Shown here piece by piece: positions 26,369 through 35,841 of a DNA stretch of 64,000 nucleotides (position 1 is its first letter; each line of letters opens with the position of its first letter). A program made the translations under genes and the position numbers. The notes beneath the pieces were generated by a model, which saw nothing but the letters and a program-made list of their open reading frames with translations, ran no database searches and was not told the DNA's origin. This stretch comes from Algibacter mikhailovii. Its GTDB lineage: Bacteria; Bacteroidota; Bacteroidia; Flavobacteriales; Flavobacteriaceae. Location of the stretch: the NCBI RefSeq assembly GCF_014651495.1, contig NZ_BMWZ01000002.1:546111-610110 (forward strand). The letters run 5' to 3'.

Positions 26369-27643
26369 CTATTTGCTAATTTTCTTAAAAATAACACATC
26401 CATTAACGTCTCCAAAGCCAAAACTTGCTTTTGCTACAATATTTATATCACTTAAGATCGTTTTATGAGGAATTTTAGAACCATCAATGATAGATGCAAT
26501 ATCTTCATGTATATCTTCTGTATTTATGGATGGGAAAATAAAACCTTCATTTAACTCTAATACTGCTGCCACACTTTCAATGGAACCTGATGCCGCCAAA
26601 CAATGTCCTACCATAGATTTTAATGAATTGATATAGGGGAAATCCAACCCTGTCCTTCCTAGCGCTTTAGACCAGTTTTTAATTTCTACAGGATCTTTCA
26701 TGGTCGCTGTAAGATGACCATTAATGACGTCAATATCTGCAGCTTTGATACCGGCATTTTTAATCGCATCTTTAATACAACGCTGCACCGCTTCAGAGTT
26801 AGGCGCAGTCATAGTTCCTCCATTGCGTTGCCCTCCAGAGTTTATATTGCCGCCTAAGACTTCAGCATATACATGTGCATTTCTAGCTAAAGCACTATCT
26901 AAAGTTTCCAACATCAAGGCACCCGCACCGCTACCAGGAACAAAACCTGAAGCTGACGCACTCATGGGTCTTGAGCCTTGTTTAGGCTTGTCATTGTACT
27001 TATAGGTCATGACACGCATAGCATCAAAACCGCCCCAAATATATGGACCGTGACCACTGCAACTTCCTACTAGCATCCGTTTTGCCTGACCATTTTTTAA
27101 ACGCTCATACCCCATTAAAATGGCTTCAGTACCGGTTGCACAGGCCGAAGAATTAGTGGTTACTTGATTCCCTAAACCAAGTATTCCTCCCAAAATGGCG
27201 CTAACCCCACTTGCCATGGTTTGTGTAACTACTGTACTCCCTAGTCGTTTTACTTGATTATTATCCAGCTTGTAAATGGCTTCTCTGAATTTTTCAACGC
27301 CAGAGGTTCCGGTTCCAAAAATAGTTCCAGTATCATAATCTAATTCACTCTTAGCGTCCAATGAAAGTCCTGCATCTTTCCAAGCATCTATACCTGCCAT
27401 ACATCCGTATAAAATTCCCGAACTTTTAAACCCTCTTAATTGTAGCGGCGTTAAATATTCTAATTTTTTATCCTCAGTAATTTCCGGAATACCACCAATA
27501 CAACAAGAAAAGTTCAAATCTGCCAAATTTTGATGATACCTTACCCCTGATACACCATTTTTAATCGCTTTTGAAAATGCCTGAAGTCCAACACCATTTG
27601 GAGCCACAACACCTAGACCTGTTATAACCACTCTATTTCTCAT
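26369..27643 (-). CDS. Beta-ketoacyl-ACP synthase (FabF-like)
   Basis: A 424-residue condensing enzyme of the thiolase fold that extends an acyl chain with malonyl-ACP. The Cys-His-His triad is present: Cys 168 in NSSACATGTEA, His in INGHLTATMKDP and His in SMVGHCLAASG. It is a single KS, with no chain-length-factor partner in the operon, so it works alone or as a homodimer. It overlaps the dehydratase gene by 4 bases (ATGA). With the ACP, dehydratase and reductase genes it forms a small dedicated type II fatty-acid line. Confidence 0.92.
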   Translation of the reverse strand: MRNRVVITGLGVVAPNGVGLQAFSKAIKNGVSGVRYHQNLADLNFSCCIGGIPEITEDKKLEYLTPLQLRGFKSSGILYGCMAGIDAWKDAGLSLDAKSELDYDTGTIFGTGTSGVEKFREAIYKLDNNQVKRLGSTVVTQTMASGVSAILGGILGLGNQVTTNSSACATGTEAILMGYERLKNGQAKRMLVGSCSGHGPYIWGGFDAMRVMTYKYNDKPKQGSRPMSASASGFVPGSGAGALMLETLDSALARNAHVYAEVLGGNINSGGQRNGGTMTAPNSEAVQRCIKDAIKNAGIKAADIDVINGHLTATMKDPVEIKNWSKALGRTGLDFPYINSLKSMVGHCLAASGSIESVAAVLELNEGFIFPSINTEDIHEDIASIIDGSKIPHKTILSDINIVAKASFGFGDVNGCVIFKKISK

Positions 27644-28077
27644 AGGCTAATCATTCCTGAAATTTGCCCACGACATACCAATTCCTCTTCAGCATTATAC
27701 ATCCTCACTTTACATTTTAATTTATTAAAACGAAAAACATCCTTCTCTGAAATCACAGTAACCTTATCACCTGGTAAAACAGGCAAATAGAAATCTACTT
27801 GACTTGAGGTCAAAGCTATTTTGGGATTATCATGGGTTGAAATCTCGTCCTTCATGATATACATTCCTAAACATACCAAACCTATTTGTGCCATGCATTC
27901 AATTAAGATAACCCCTGGTGTAATGGGATTATTCTTAAAATGCCCTATATAAAAATAGTGGTCGTGCTTAAAGGTATAGTGCCCTGTTATGCCCGCTAAA
28001 GAGATGGCTTCTATGGCATCAACAAACAAAAAAGGGTCTTGATATGGTAAGCGCTTTAAAATTTGATCTGATGTCAT
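27640..28077 (-). CDS. FabZ-like 3-hydroxyacyl-ACP dehydratase
   Basis: A 145-residue hot-dog protein. The FabZ motif is clear: YIGHFKNNPITPGVILIE, with the catalytic His in GHF and the Glu of IEC. It starts with the PYQDPFLFVDAI region, as in FabZ. It would remove water from 3-hydroxyacyl-ACP. It sits between the SDR and the ketosynthase genes in the polyketide operon. Confidence 0.9.
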   Translation of the reverse strand: MTSDQILKRLPYQDPFLFVDAIEAISLAGITGHYTFKHDHYFYIGHFKNNPITPGVILIECMAQIGLVCLGMYIMKDEISTHDNPKIALTSSQVDFYLPVLPGDKVTVISEKDVFRFNKLKCKVRMYNAEEELVCRGQISGMISL

Positions 28078-28132
28078 TCTTTTTATTTTAAAATACCTTG
28101 CGATTTCTCAGTAGTTAAAAGGTGCTATTAAA

Positions 28133-28930
28133 TTAATTCAAACTTTCGCCCCCATCCACTTTTATTATTGTTCCATTGATCCAACTAGCCTCATCCTTAC
28201 TCAACAAATAGACCATATTGGCAATGTCCTCAGGTTGTGTCAAACGTTTAAAAGGGTTACGTGCTAAACTATACTTCTTAATAGCATCACTGCCAGGAAT
28301 CCTTCTAAGGGAGGCCGTGTCAGTCACCCCAGCTTGAATACAATTGGCTCGAATTCCAAACGGTGCAAATTCTAAAGCGATATTCCTAGTAATAGCTTCT
28401 AAAGCTGCTTTTGCTGCTGATACTGCTGCATAATTTTCCCAAGCTTTGGTATTGCCTTCACTTGTAAAACTTATAATACGGGTGTCATCCGCGCATAAAT
28501 TGGCATCAAAGACGGCTTTGGTCCAATCAAACAAACTAATGGCCATGGCGTGCATGGTAAGACTAAAATCATCTGTTTTTAAGGTAGGGCTGTTAGTATT
28601 AATCATAGGCTTCAGGTTCCCTTTGGCTATGCTATGCACTAAAGTTCTTATCCGTGCATTTGTACCAAATGACTTTTTTAATTCTAAGATAATCTCTGCT
28701 CTTTTCTCAGGATTAATAGCATCCATATTAAATGACGTAAATTGAACACCTTCCTCCTTAATTTCATCAAATTGAATTTTTATTTCCTGTTCTTGAGCTC
28801 GAGAATTGCGATGAACAATACAAATATTCATGCCATGTTTGGCCAATTTTTTTGCCGAAGCCAAACCTAAGCCACTAGATCCCCCAAGGATGAGGGCCCA
28901 ATAATTTTTATGTTCAAACTCTCTAACCAT
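28133..28930 (-). CDS. SDR family enoyl-ACP reductase-like protein
   Basis: A 265-residue short-chain dehydrogenase. The N-terminus has LGGSSGLGLASAKKLAKHG for NAD(P) binding, then LVHSIAKGN and the active site NYAAVSAAKAALE, where Tyr and Lys are six residues apart (Tyr-x6-Lys). This spacing marks FabI/FabL-type enoyl reductases rather than ketoreductases (Tyr-x3-Lys). The end, WINGTIIKVDGGESLN, is typical of the family. It would reduce the double bond left by the adjacent dehydratase. A ketoreductase is not in the operon, so that step may be borrowed from housekeeping FabG. Confidence 0.85.
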   Translation of the reverse strand: MVREFEHKNYWALILGGSSGLGLASAKKLAKHGMNICIVHRNSRAQEQEIKIQFDEIKEEGVQFTSFNMDAINPEKRAEIILELKKSFGTNARIRTLVHSIAKGNLKPMINTNSPTLKTDDFSLTMHAMAISLFDWTKAVFDANLCADDTRIISFTSEGNTKAWENYAAVSAAKAALEAITRNIALEFAPFGIRANCIQAGVTDTASLRRIPGSDAIKKYSLARNPFKRLTQPEDIANMVYLLSKDEASWINGTIIKVDGGESLN

Positions 28931-28990
28931 AAATCATTATTTTTTTTATCGTCTTGGACATTTCTAAACCGTTGTCCTCACAAATCATTA

Positions 28991-30043
28991 TCACCATTCT
29001 AATAAGATACGCTGTGCCGAAAACCCAGGGCCGAAGCTTAGCATTAAACCGCGCTCTCCCTTTGGTATATCTTTATCCATAAAACGTTCTAAAACATACA
29101 ATACAGTTGCACTACTCATATTGCCATACAATTTAAGCACTTCTTTAGTATCATCAATATTTTTGCCTAATGATCCAAATAAATCTTCTACGGTCTGAAC
29201 AATTTTCTTGCCACCTGGATGAAAGATTAAATGATTTATATCTTCAATAGAAAGACCGTTACGTTCTAAAAACGGATTTATTATTTGAGGAAAATGTTCT
29301 GAAATTGTCTCAGGAACGGCTTTATCCAAAATCATTTGCAAGCCTGTATTCACCAATTTAAAGCCCATCATAGTTTCGGCATTATAAAAGTGATACATCG
29401 CTTCATCGCAAATCCTGGGTCCTAACTCATTTTCATAAGATGATAATATAACACTTGCCGCACCATCTCCAAAAATGGCAGCGCTTACAATATTTACCAT
29501 GGAATAGTCATCCATCTGAAATGTTGCTGTTGGTGATTCTACGGCAATAACTGCTGCTCGTTTATTTGGATGCGCTTTCAAGAAATTCTTAGCATAAATA
29601 ATTCCGGAAACACCGGCAGCACAGCCCATCTCAGTTACAGGGAGCCTAACAATATCCTGTTTCATTTTTAAGCTATTGATTAGGTAGGCATCCATAGATG
29701 GAATCATAATTCCCGTACAGCTTACCGTAATAATATAATCAATATCGGTCCCTTTTAACGACACTTTATTTAAAGCTTTTACCAAAGATTGCTCTGCCAA
29801 TGGGACAACTTCCCTCATGTAAATGTCATTTTTCTCTTCAAAGGATGTTTTTGTAAACACCTCTTCAGCATCCATGATGGCATATCTTCTATCTACACCT
29901 GCATTTTCAAATAGCTTAATGACTTTCCGTCTAAATCGATCCTCTTGGCCAGCAAGCCATATATTTAAAAACGGGATAATATCCTTGGTTTCCCGCGTAT
30001 ATTTCGGAAGTTGCTTGGCTACTGATATTATTTTTACGCTCAT
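28991..30043 (-). CDS. Type III polyketide synthase (chalcone/stilbene synthase-like)
   Basis: A 350-residue homodimeric condensing enzyme that extends an acyl starter with malonyl-CoA and folds the polyketide into a ring. The triad is Cys 141 (EMGCAAGVSG), His 275 (FHPGGKKI) and Asn 308 (LYGNMSSATVLYVL), the last two blocks being nearly those of chalcone synthase. SCTGIMIPSMDAYL and the end SFGPGFSAQRILLEW also match. FabH would have a different Asn motif, which makes type III PKS the better call. It lies between a methyltransferase and an enoyl-reductase-like gene. Ring type and starter cannot be read from sequence; long acyl starters are suggested by its neighbours. Confidence 0.93.
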   Translation of the reverse strand: MSVKIISVAKQLPKYTRETKDIIPFLNIWLAGQEDRFRRKVIKLFENAGVDRRYAIMDAEEVFTKTSFEEKNDIYMREVVPLAEQSLVKALNKVSLKGTDIDYIITVSCTGIMIPSMDAYLINSLKMKQDIVRLPVTEMGCAAGVSGIIYAKNFLKAHPNKRAAVIAVESPTATFQMDDYSMVNIVSAAIFGDGAASVILSSYENELGPRICDEAMYHFYNAETMMGFKLVNTGLQMILDKAVPETISEHFPQIINPFLERNGLSIEDINHLIFHPGGKKIVQTVEDLFGSLGKNIDDTKEVLKLYGNMSSATVLYVLERFMDKDIPKGERGLMLSFGPGFSAQRILLEW

Positions 30044-30049
30044 TATCTC

Positions 30050-30757
30050 TTAATTCAAAATCCATAGAAACCGAAACGCCCAACGCCATTTTATGGTGCT
30101 TTTTACGCTTAATGTTTCCGATATTTGTAATAATTCTTTCCTTTTAAAGCCTCTCAAAACAGATACTAAACCATCTTCCTTGATCATCTTATTTTTTATG
30201 GGCCATGTGATCATCTTAAAAAGGTAATAAGCTAATCTATTGCGATGCAAATCATTAATTAAAACACCCATAGAAGCTTTTTTTACTATAACACCTAATA
30301 GCATTAAGATTTCCTCATGCTTAAAATGATGTAAGAACAATGTTGCTATGGCCACATCATAAGAAAGCTTATCAAATTCCTTCGAAAAAACGTCATATTC
30401 ATAGAAAACAATCTCAGGGTAACTTCCAGAACATTTTTTCGCGTAGTCCACGGTATACTGATTGGCATCTATTCCAATAAGTTTAAAGTTATATCCCTTA
30501 TTTCTACCATAATTCGCAATTAATCTTAACATATCGCCACCTCCACAACCTAAATCTATAATGGTAATTTCCTTATCTTTTGGCTGATCTTTAAGTATTT
30601 TCTTTAGCCCACTACATGTGACTTGATTACCCCCCAACCACTTATTAATTACTGCTAGGGTATCTAATGTGTTGTCTAACGTGGCACCGGTTAAAGAGAA
30701 ATCGTCCATAATTTCTTCTTGATTTGTTCTATATGTTGTATCAACAAAAAAACTCAT
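30050..30757 (-). CDS. SAM-dependent class I methyltransferase
   Basis: A 235-residue methyltransferase with motif I IIDLGCGGGDMLRL, then IGIDANQYTVDYA and the DVAIATLFLHHF post-motif block. The N-terminus (DDFSLTGATLDNTLDTLAVIN) suits a small-molecule methyltransferase that often accompanies type III PKS genes. It overlaps the upstream oxidoreductase gene by 4 bases (ATGA) and ends 6 bases before the PKS start. It most probably methylates a hydroxyl on the aromatic product. Confidence 0.88.
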   Translation of the reverse strand: MSFFVDTTYRTNQEEIMDDFSLTGATLDNTLDTLAVINKWLGGNQVTCSGLKKILKDQPKDKEITIIDLGCGGGDMLRLIANYGRNKGYNFKLIGIDANQYTVDYAKKCSGSYPEIVFYEYDVFSKEFDKLSYDVAIATLFLHHFKHEEILMLLGVIVKKASMGVLINDLHRNRLAYYLFKMITWPIKNKMIKEDGLVSVLRGFKRKELLQISETLSVKSTIKWRWAFRFLWILN

Positions 30758-31890
30758 TCTACTAATAGAGGTTTACCATGTGTACGTTTAATAATTTGGG
30801 GTAATAATTTTGGAAAGCACTGCAATACGTACATCATAATTTCAGAGAAACCATACATTCTGAAAAGTGACGCAACAATACGCCCCGTTTTAAGTCTACT
30901 TTTAAACGCTAAATTCCAATGTTTTGCATACTCTCGTTCTAAGGTACGTCTATTTATGTTACCTTCCATAAAAGAAATGATAAGCCTTGAGGCCATTTGA
31001 GCACTGCTTATAGCCATACTCATACCATTACCACAAAGTGGATGTATCATACCTGCGGTATCGCCGCACATGAGCATGTGGTTTTCTATAGGGTTTTTAC
31101 TGGCAAATGAAATTTGACTAATGGTTAACGGTTGATCAAATAAAGGTGTGGCGTTTTCAAAAACAGCTTTCAACGCCGTATTTTTATATATAACCTGTTC
31201 TTGAAATGCTTCAATATTCTTATATTTTTTAAATGTAGTATAATCCACAATATAACAGGCATTAATCACATCATTCTCAACTTTGGAGAGCCCGCAATAC
31301 CCTCCATTAAAATTATGAAGCGCAACTAGATCATTTGGGAAATCACCTTTTAAATGTACTTTTACGGCCAAATAAGGTGATTCCTTTTTAATAAATTTGC
31401 GCTTAAGAGACACATCTAAACTTGAACGTTTACCATAGGCACCAATAACTGTTTTAGCTACAAACCGCTTATTATCTTTTGTTGAAATTGAAAATAAATC
31501 ATTCTTAAACTTTACCTCAGTCACAGCGTCTTTAACAAACAGAACACCACTATCTTTCGCCTTTTCAGCTAGCGCATTATCTAACGTATAACGGCTAATA
31601 CCAAACCCACCAAGTTTCATTTTTGTCTGGATAACCTTGTTTTTTGGTGTTGTTAATTCAAATTTATCAATCGATTTTGCACCTAATTTAAAGGGGTTAA
31701 AATCTAAAAAACTTAAATAAGGTAAAACTTCATTGGAAATATATTCTCCGCAGACTTTATGTTTTGGATAGCTGTTTTTTTCTACAACAATAACATTTAG
31801 TTTATACTTAGATAGATGCAGAGCACTTGTAAGACCGGCAAGCCCTCCGCCAATTATTAGTACATCAACTTTAGAATTCTCGTTTAGCAA
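30754..31890 (-). CDS. FAD-dependent oxidoreductase, geranylgeranyl reductase-like
   Basis: A 378-residue flavoprotein. GGGLAGLTSALHLSKY binds ADP, KHKVCGEYIS follows, and GDTAGMIHPLCGNGMSMAI is the second FAD motif, as in geranylgeranyl reductase and aromatic hydroxylase-like members. The frame must begin with TTG at 31890: an in-frame TAG lies immediately before it, and no in-frame ATG exists before the Rossmann strand that begins about residue 8. It is the first gene of the operon. Hydroxylation of the PKS product is a reasonable role; reduction of an alkyl chain is the alternative. Confidence 0.88.
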   Translation of the reverse strand: MLNENSKVDVLIIGGGLAGLTSALHLSKYKLNVIVVEKNSYPKHKVCGEYISNEVLPYLSFLDFNPFKLGAKSIDKFELTTPKNKVIQTKMKLGGFGISRYTLDNALAEKAKDSGVLFVKDAVTEVKFKNDLFSISTKDNKRFVAKTVIGAYGKRSSLDVSLKRKFIKKESPYLAVKVHLKGDFPNDLVALHNFNGGYCGLSKVENDVINACYIVDYTTFKKYKNIEAFQEQVIYKNTALKAVFENATPLFDQPLTISQISFASKNPIENHMLMCGDTAGMIHPLCGNGMSMAISSAQMASRLIISFMEGNINRRTLEREYAKHWNLAFKSRLKTGRIVASLFRMYGFSEIMMYVLQCFPKLLPQIIKRTHGKPLLVE

Positions 31891-31945
31891 CTATGTTTTC
31901 TTAATCTAAATTATAGCAATGTCTTAAAGATACGCTGAAAATAAT

Positions 31946-32407
31946 TTAGATTACCTTAATAATTTTAAAGTTTTGATTTCTAAATTGAATAAAATCACCG
32001 ACTTGATGCGCCATTAGTAATTTTCCCATGGGAGTAGAAGCCGAAACCGCATAAAAGGGTTCATTAGCAACATGCACTTTTCCTGCACTGATACCTATAA
32101 AATAATTTAGTTCAGAGGTGTACACCACAGATCCAACACCAATCTTTACAATCGTTTTGTAAATATCAATTTTAGAAAGTATTTCCTTTATTTTTTGAAC
32201 CTCAGCCATTTGATTCCCGGCCTTTTCACGTTCTAATTGCAGCATTGCTCTACCCGTTTCATGCTTATCTCCAGCACTACTTTTAGTCTCTGAAGTCAAT
32301 GCCGTTTGTATGTCGTTAATCGTAACCTGAATTGTAGCTAGCCTATCTTCAACAAAATGTTCACATGACGCCATTAAGGCTTCCTTAATCTTTAAATCTT
32401 CAGTCAT
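31946..32407 (-). CDS. GreA/GreB-like transcription factor
   Basis: A 153-residue protein with a coiled-coil N-terminal half (about 1-75) and a C-terminal FKBP-like domain (VGVGSVVYTSELNYFIGIS and ASTPMGKLLMAHQVGDFIQF). This is the layout of GreA-family factors that rescue stalled RNA polymerase, but the N-terminus is shorter and less regular than GreA itself, so it may act differently at polymerase. It overlaps the mtgA gene by 4 bases. It is separate from the polyketide operon by 55 bases. Confidence 0.8.
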   Translation of the reverse strand: MTEDLKIKEALMASCEHFVEDRLATIQVTINDIQTALTSETKSSAGDKHETGRAMLQLEREKAGNQMAEVQKIKEILSKIDIYKTIVKIGVGSVVYTSELNYFIGISAGKVHVANEPFYAVSASTPMGKLLMAHQVGDFIQFRNQNFKIIKVI

Positions 32408-33087
32408 TTACTTTTAGTGTAGTTCAAATTACCAAAATATCCCATTTGTCTTACAATCCAAACTTTTCTTGATTCAATGTAGCTTGTGGCAGGTTTGGCT
32501 TTGTATGTTCTTGGACTTGGTAGAATAGTGGCAAGTGCTGCAGCCTCATATTTTGTTAGTGTAATCGCAGATTTATTAAACCAATATTGCGATGCACACT
32601 CAGCGCCATAAATTCCAGTTCCCATTTCTATACTATTAAGGTACACCTCCATTATTCGTTCTTTAGACCAGCACAGTTCAATGAGGCCTGTGAAATATAT
32701 TTCAAAACCTTTTCTCAACCAACTGCGTTGGGGCCATAAAAACACATTTTTAGCCGTTTGCTGACTAATCGTGCTCCCCCCTTTTAATCGCTTTCCTTTT
32801 TTATTATTTTCTATGGCTTTTTTGATGGCGGTAAAATCAAATCCATTATGATTTAAAAAATTTTGATCTTCACTGCAAATAACTGCAAGTTGTAAGTGCT
32901 TTGAAATGTCATCTATTGAAACCCAATCATGTTTCAATATTTTCGGGGAATCTGATTCAAAATACCGAATAACCATTAATGGCGTAAGTGGTACAGGAAC
33001 CCATTTAAAAAAAAGCACCAAACCAAATGAAATAAGCACAAACCAAAGCAGTAATTTAAGAAAAACTCTAAATAATCGTCTGAACAT
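32404..33087 (-). CDS. mtgA: Monofunctional peptidoglycan glycosyltransferase
   Basis: Polymerises lipid II into glycan strands in the periplasm. The 227-residue product has one TM near residues 8-28, then the GT51 domain: SEDQNFLNHNGFDFTAI with the catalytic Glu, KGGSTISQQTAKN, and WSKERIMEVYLNSIEMG. There is no transpeptidase domain, so it is MtgA and not a class A PBP. It lies directly after the DAO-type gene, with no bases between stop and start. Confidence 0.95.
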   Translation of the reverse strand: MFRRLFRVFLKLLLWFVLISFGLVLFFKWVPVPLTPLMVIRYFESDSPKILKHDWVSIDDISKHLQLAVICSEDQNFLNHNGFDFTAIKKAIENNKKGKRLKGGSTISQQTAKNVFLWPQRSWLRKGFEIYFTGLIELCWSKERIMEVYLNSIEMGTGIYGAECASQYWFNKSAITLTKYEAAALATILPSPRTYKAKPATSYIESRKVWIVRQMGYFGNLNYTKSK

Positions 33088-34203
33088 TTATTCTATTAAG
33101 TTTGATAATTCCTGACCTATGCTACTCCCAATAGCCACACCCATGCCCCCAAGACGAACACCGCAATACACATTATTACTTAGCGCTTTTACCATAGCCT
33201 TTTTTTGATTTCCAACGCCCATAATCCCGCTCCATCTATGTGCTATTTCAAAAGATGTTTCTGGTAAAATTACTGTTTTTAATAAGGCTTCTAATGCTTC
33301 TTGAATTTTTTTAGTTTGGTCAAAAACAGTCGTTTGTTCTCCCGTAAAATCAAGGTGTCTGCCACCGCCTAATAAAATACGATTGTCAATATTTCTAAAA
33401 TAATAATAGCCCCTGTCTAAGTGAAAAGTTCCTTTTATATGCAAGTCCCTAATAGGTTCTGTAATTAAAACCTGAGCTCTTGCCGGCCTAACGGGCACAT
33501 TAATTAACTGCGAAGCAAATCCATTAGTCGCAATTATTAATTTAGCCGTAGAAAACTCATTAATATTGGTAATTACTTTTACAGATTGGTTCATCTCTGC
33601 AAAGTCCTTGACATGAATGCTATTTATAATTTTAACACCATTTGAAAGGACTTTATGTAATAGGGCTTCTATCATTTTACCTGTATCGATTTGACCTTCA
33701 AACTGATTGAAAATATAGTGCGTTTTTATTTTTTTAAAATTAAAGCTATTGCTTTTTAAACTAAATACTGAATCTCCAAAAATAGGGTTCAGCAGATTAT
33801 TAATCACTTCCTTTTTTGACAAACAATCCTCCAACAGGTCTGCATCCTTATCTAAAAACAGTTCATACCCACCAAGTTGCTGATAATTAATTGCCTGATC
33901 TCCCAAGGTCCGCCTCAATAGTTTAAGACCGTCTGAACGTCTTTTAACCAAATTAAAAACATCATCAAAGGAATGCTCTTTTAAATCATCCAGTAGTTCG
34001 CTCAAACTACCAAAGCACGCGAATCCAGCATTTTTAGAACTTGCGCCTTGTGGCAATACCCCCTTTTCAAGTATTACAATTTTTGCTCTTGGGAAGCGCT
34101 TTCTTAATTCTAAAGCACAACTTAACCCCACAATGCCACTGCCAACAATGCAAAAGTCAACTTGAGAAAACCAAGTCTTTATTTCCCAATAGGATAAATT
34201 CAT
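33088..34203 (-). CDS. FAD-dependent amine/amino-acid oxidase (DAO family)
   Basis: A 371-residue oxidoreductase of the DadA/glycine-oxidase type. The N-terminal VDFCIVGSGIVGLSCALELR binds FAD, followed by GASSKNAGFACFGS, and the C-terminus has RWSGIMGVGNQK and RLGGMGVAIGSSIG. These fit enzymes that oxidise amines or amino acids, but the substrate is not readable. It may share a transcript with mtgA. Confidence 0.86.
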   Translation of the reverse strand: MNLSYWEIKTWFSQVDFCIVGSGIVGLSCALELRKRFPRAKIVILEKGVLPQGASSKNAGFACFGSLSELLDDLKEHSFDDVFNLVKRRSDGLKLLRRTLGDQAINYQQLGGYELFLDKDADLLEDCLSKKEVINNLLNPIFGDSVFSLKSNSFNFKKIKTHYIFNQFEGQIDTGKMIEALLHKVLSNGVKIINSIHVKDFAEMNQSVKVITNINEFSTAKLIIATNGFASQLINVPVRPARAQVLITEPIRDLHIKGTFHLDRGYYYFRNIDNRILLGGGRHLDFTGEQTTVFDQTKKIQEALEALLKTVILPETSFEIAHRWSGIMGVGNQKKAMVKALSNNVYCGVRLGGMGVAIGSSIGQELSNLIE

Positions 34204-34364
34204 AAGGCTAAGTTATGATTTTAAATTAAAGTTTGAAGCCACTATGGAAATTGCACAGCACAATAAAAATGGCCTATTCGGAAGAAGTTGAACAAATAAA
34301 ATCATGAATTCATTGACCCTAAATTAACGCCAATACCTAAGTTATGCTGTTAATTTAGGGCATA

Positions 34365-34397
34365 AAAAAACTCCGAAAATTTACTTTCGGAGTTTTT
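34365..34397 (-). terminator. Terminator of the accB-accC unit
   Basis: ACTCCGAA (34370-34377) pairs with TTCGGAGT (34386-34393), flanked by A- and T-runs on both sides, so it can work in both directions. On the minus strand it follows the accC stop. Confidence 0.85.
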
Positions 34398-34402
34398 ATT
34401 AT

Positions 34403-35755
34403 TTATTCTTCAACTTGTCTTTCTATGACAAAATCTTCCATGAATTTTGTGGTATAGTTACCCGCTAAATAATCGGGGTGATCCATGAGCTGTCTATGGA
34501 ATGGTATCGTTGTTTTGATACCTTCAATAACAAATTCATCTAAAGCACGCTTCATTTTATTAATGGCCTCTTCTCTAGTTTGCGCTGTTGTTATCAACTT
34601 TGCAATCATTGAATCATAATTAGGCGGAATAGAATACCCAGCATATACATGCGTATCTAAACGCACACCATGACCTCCTGGTGCGTGTAATGTTGTAATC
34701 ATACCAGGTGATGGTCTGAAATCATTAAACGGGTCTTCAGCATTAATTCTACATTCTATAGAATGTAACTTAGGTGTATAATTTTTACCAGAAATTGGCA
34801 CACCTGCCGCTACTAAGATTTGTTCACGTATTAAATCAAAATCAATAACTTGTTCCGTAATAGGATGCTCTACTTGAATACGCGTATTCATTTCCATGAA
34901 GTAGAAGTTACGATGCTTATCAACCAAAAACTCAATAGTCCCTGCACCTTCATACTTAATATACTCTGAAGCACTTACTGCAGCCTCTCCCATTTTTTTC
35001 CGAAGTGCGGTAGTCATAAATGGCGAAGGTACCTCTTCTGTTAACTTTTGATGACGACGTTGAATAGAACAATCTCTTTCGGATAAGTGACAGGCTCTAC
35101 CACTAGAATCTCCTACAATTTGAATCTCAATATGCCTTGGCTCTTCAATGAGCTTTTCCATGTACATATCATCATTTCCAAAGGCAGCTTTAGATTCTTG
35201 CCTAGCAGAATCCCAAGCATCTTTAAGATCTTCAGGCTTAAAAACCCCACGCATTCCCTTACCGCCACCTCCAGCAGAAGCTTTAAGCATAACAGGATAT
35301 CCTGTTTCAACGGCAAGTTTTTCACATTCAGCAAAATCCTTGATAATACCATCACTACCTGGTACACATGGCACACCAGCCGCTTTCATGGTTTCCTTGG
35401 CATTTGCTTTATCCCCCATTCTATCAATCATTTCTGGTGAAGCGCCGATAAATTTTATCCCGTGTTCTTCACAGATTTTTGAAAACTTAGCGTTTTCAGA
35501 TAGAAACCCGTATCCGGGATGAATGGCATCTGCATTAGTAATTTCTGCGGCAGAGATAATATTAGACATCTTTAAATAAGACTCTGCACTAGATGGTGGT
35601 CCTATACAAACGGCTTCATCAGCAAATTTAACATGCAGACTTTCTTCATCTGCCGTTGAGTAAACCGCCACCGTTTTTATGCCCATTTCTTTACAGGTTC
35701 TAATAACACGCAGTGCTATTTCCCCTCTATTGGCTATCAATATTTTTTTAAACAT
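34403..35755 (-). CDS. accC: Acetyl-CoA carboxylase biotin carboxylase
   Basis: The ATP-dependent biotin carboxylase part of acetyl-CoA carboxylase. The 450-residue product opens [18 protein letters not shown] and has the glycine-rich ATP loop [13 protein letters not shown], the [15 protein letters not shown] block and the [14 protein letters not shown] active-site motif. Length is standard. It follows accB on the minus strand with an 86-base gap. Confidence 0.97.
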   Translation of the reverse strand: MFKKILIANRGEIALRVIRTCKEMGIKTVAVYSTADEESLHVKFADEAVCIGPPSSAESYLKMSNIISAAEITNADAIHPGYGFLSENAKFSKICEEHGIKFIGASPEMIDRMGDKANAKETMKAAGVPCVPGSDGIIKDFAECEKLAVETGYPVMLKASAGGGGKGMRGVFKPEDLKDAWDSARQESKAAFGNDDMYMEKLIEEPRHIEIQIVGDSSGRACHLSERDCSIQRRHQKLTEEVPSPFMTTALRKKMGEAAVSASEYIKYEGAGTIEFLVDKHRNFYFMEMNTRIQVEHPITEQVIDFDLIREQILVAAGVPISGKNYTPKLHSIECRINAEDPFNDFRPSPGMITTLHAPGGHGVRLDTHVYAGYSIPPNYDSMIAKLITTAQTREEAINKMKRALDEFVIEGIKTTIPFHRQLMDHPDYLAGNYTTKFMEDFVIERQVEE

Positions 35756-35841
35756 CTTTTCTTGAATTAGATTAAATAGACAATCGGATTATTCGAAAAT
35801 TAGAAAACCAACTAATCATCGAGAAATCTAATAATCTAAAA

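Noticed and set aside
28991..30043. FabH (ketoacyl synthase III)
   Set aside because: A true fabH is present at 36351-37349. This protein has the chalcone-synthase blocks around its His, Asn and C-terminus.
23212..31890. Flexirubin or aryl-polyene pigment cluster
   Set aside because: There is only one ketosynthase, no chain-length factor, no DarA/DarB, no ammonia-lyase and no acyltransferase; the type III PKS with methyltransferase and FAD enzyme fits a different class.
35087..35522. Overlapping ORFs of 87-124 codons on both strands within accC
   Set aside because: All lie in the conserved biotin carboxylase ATP-grasp region and are out-of-frame shadows.
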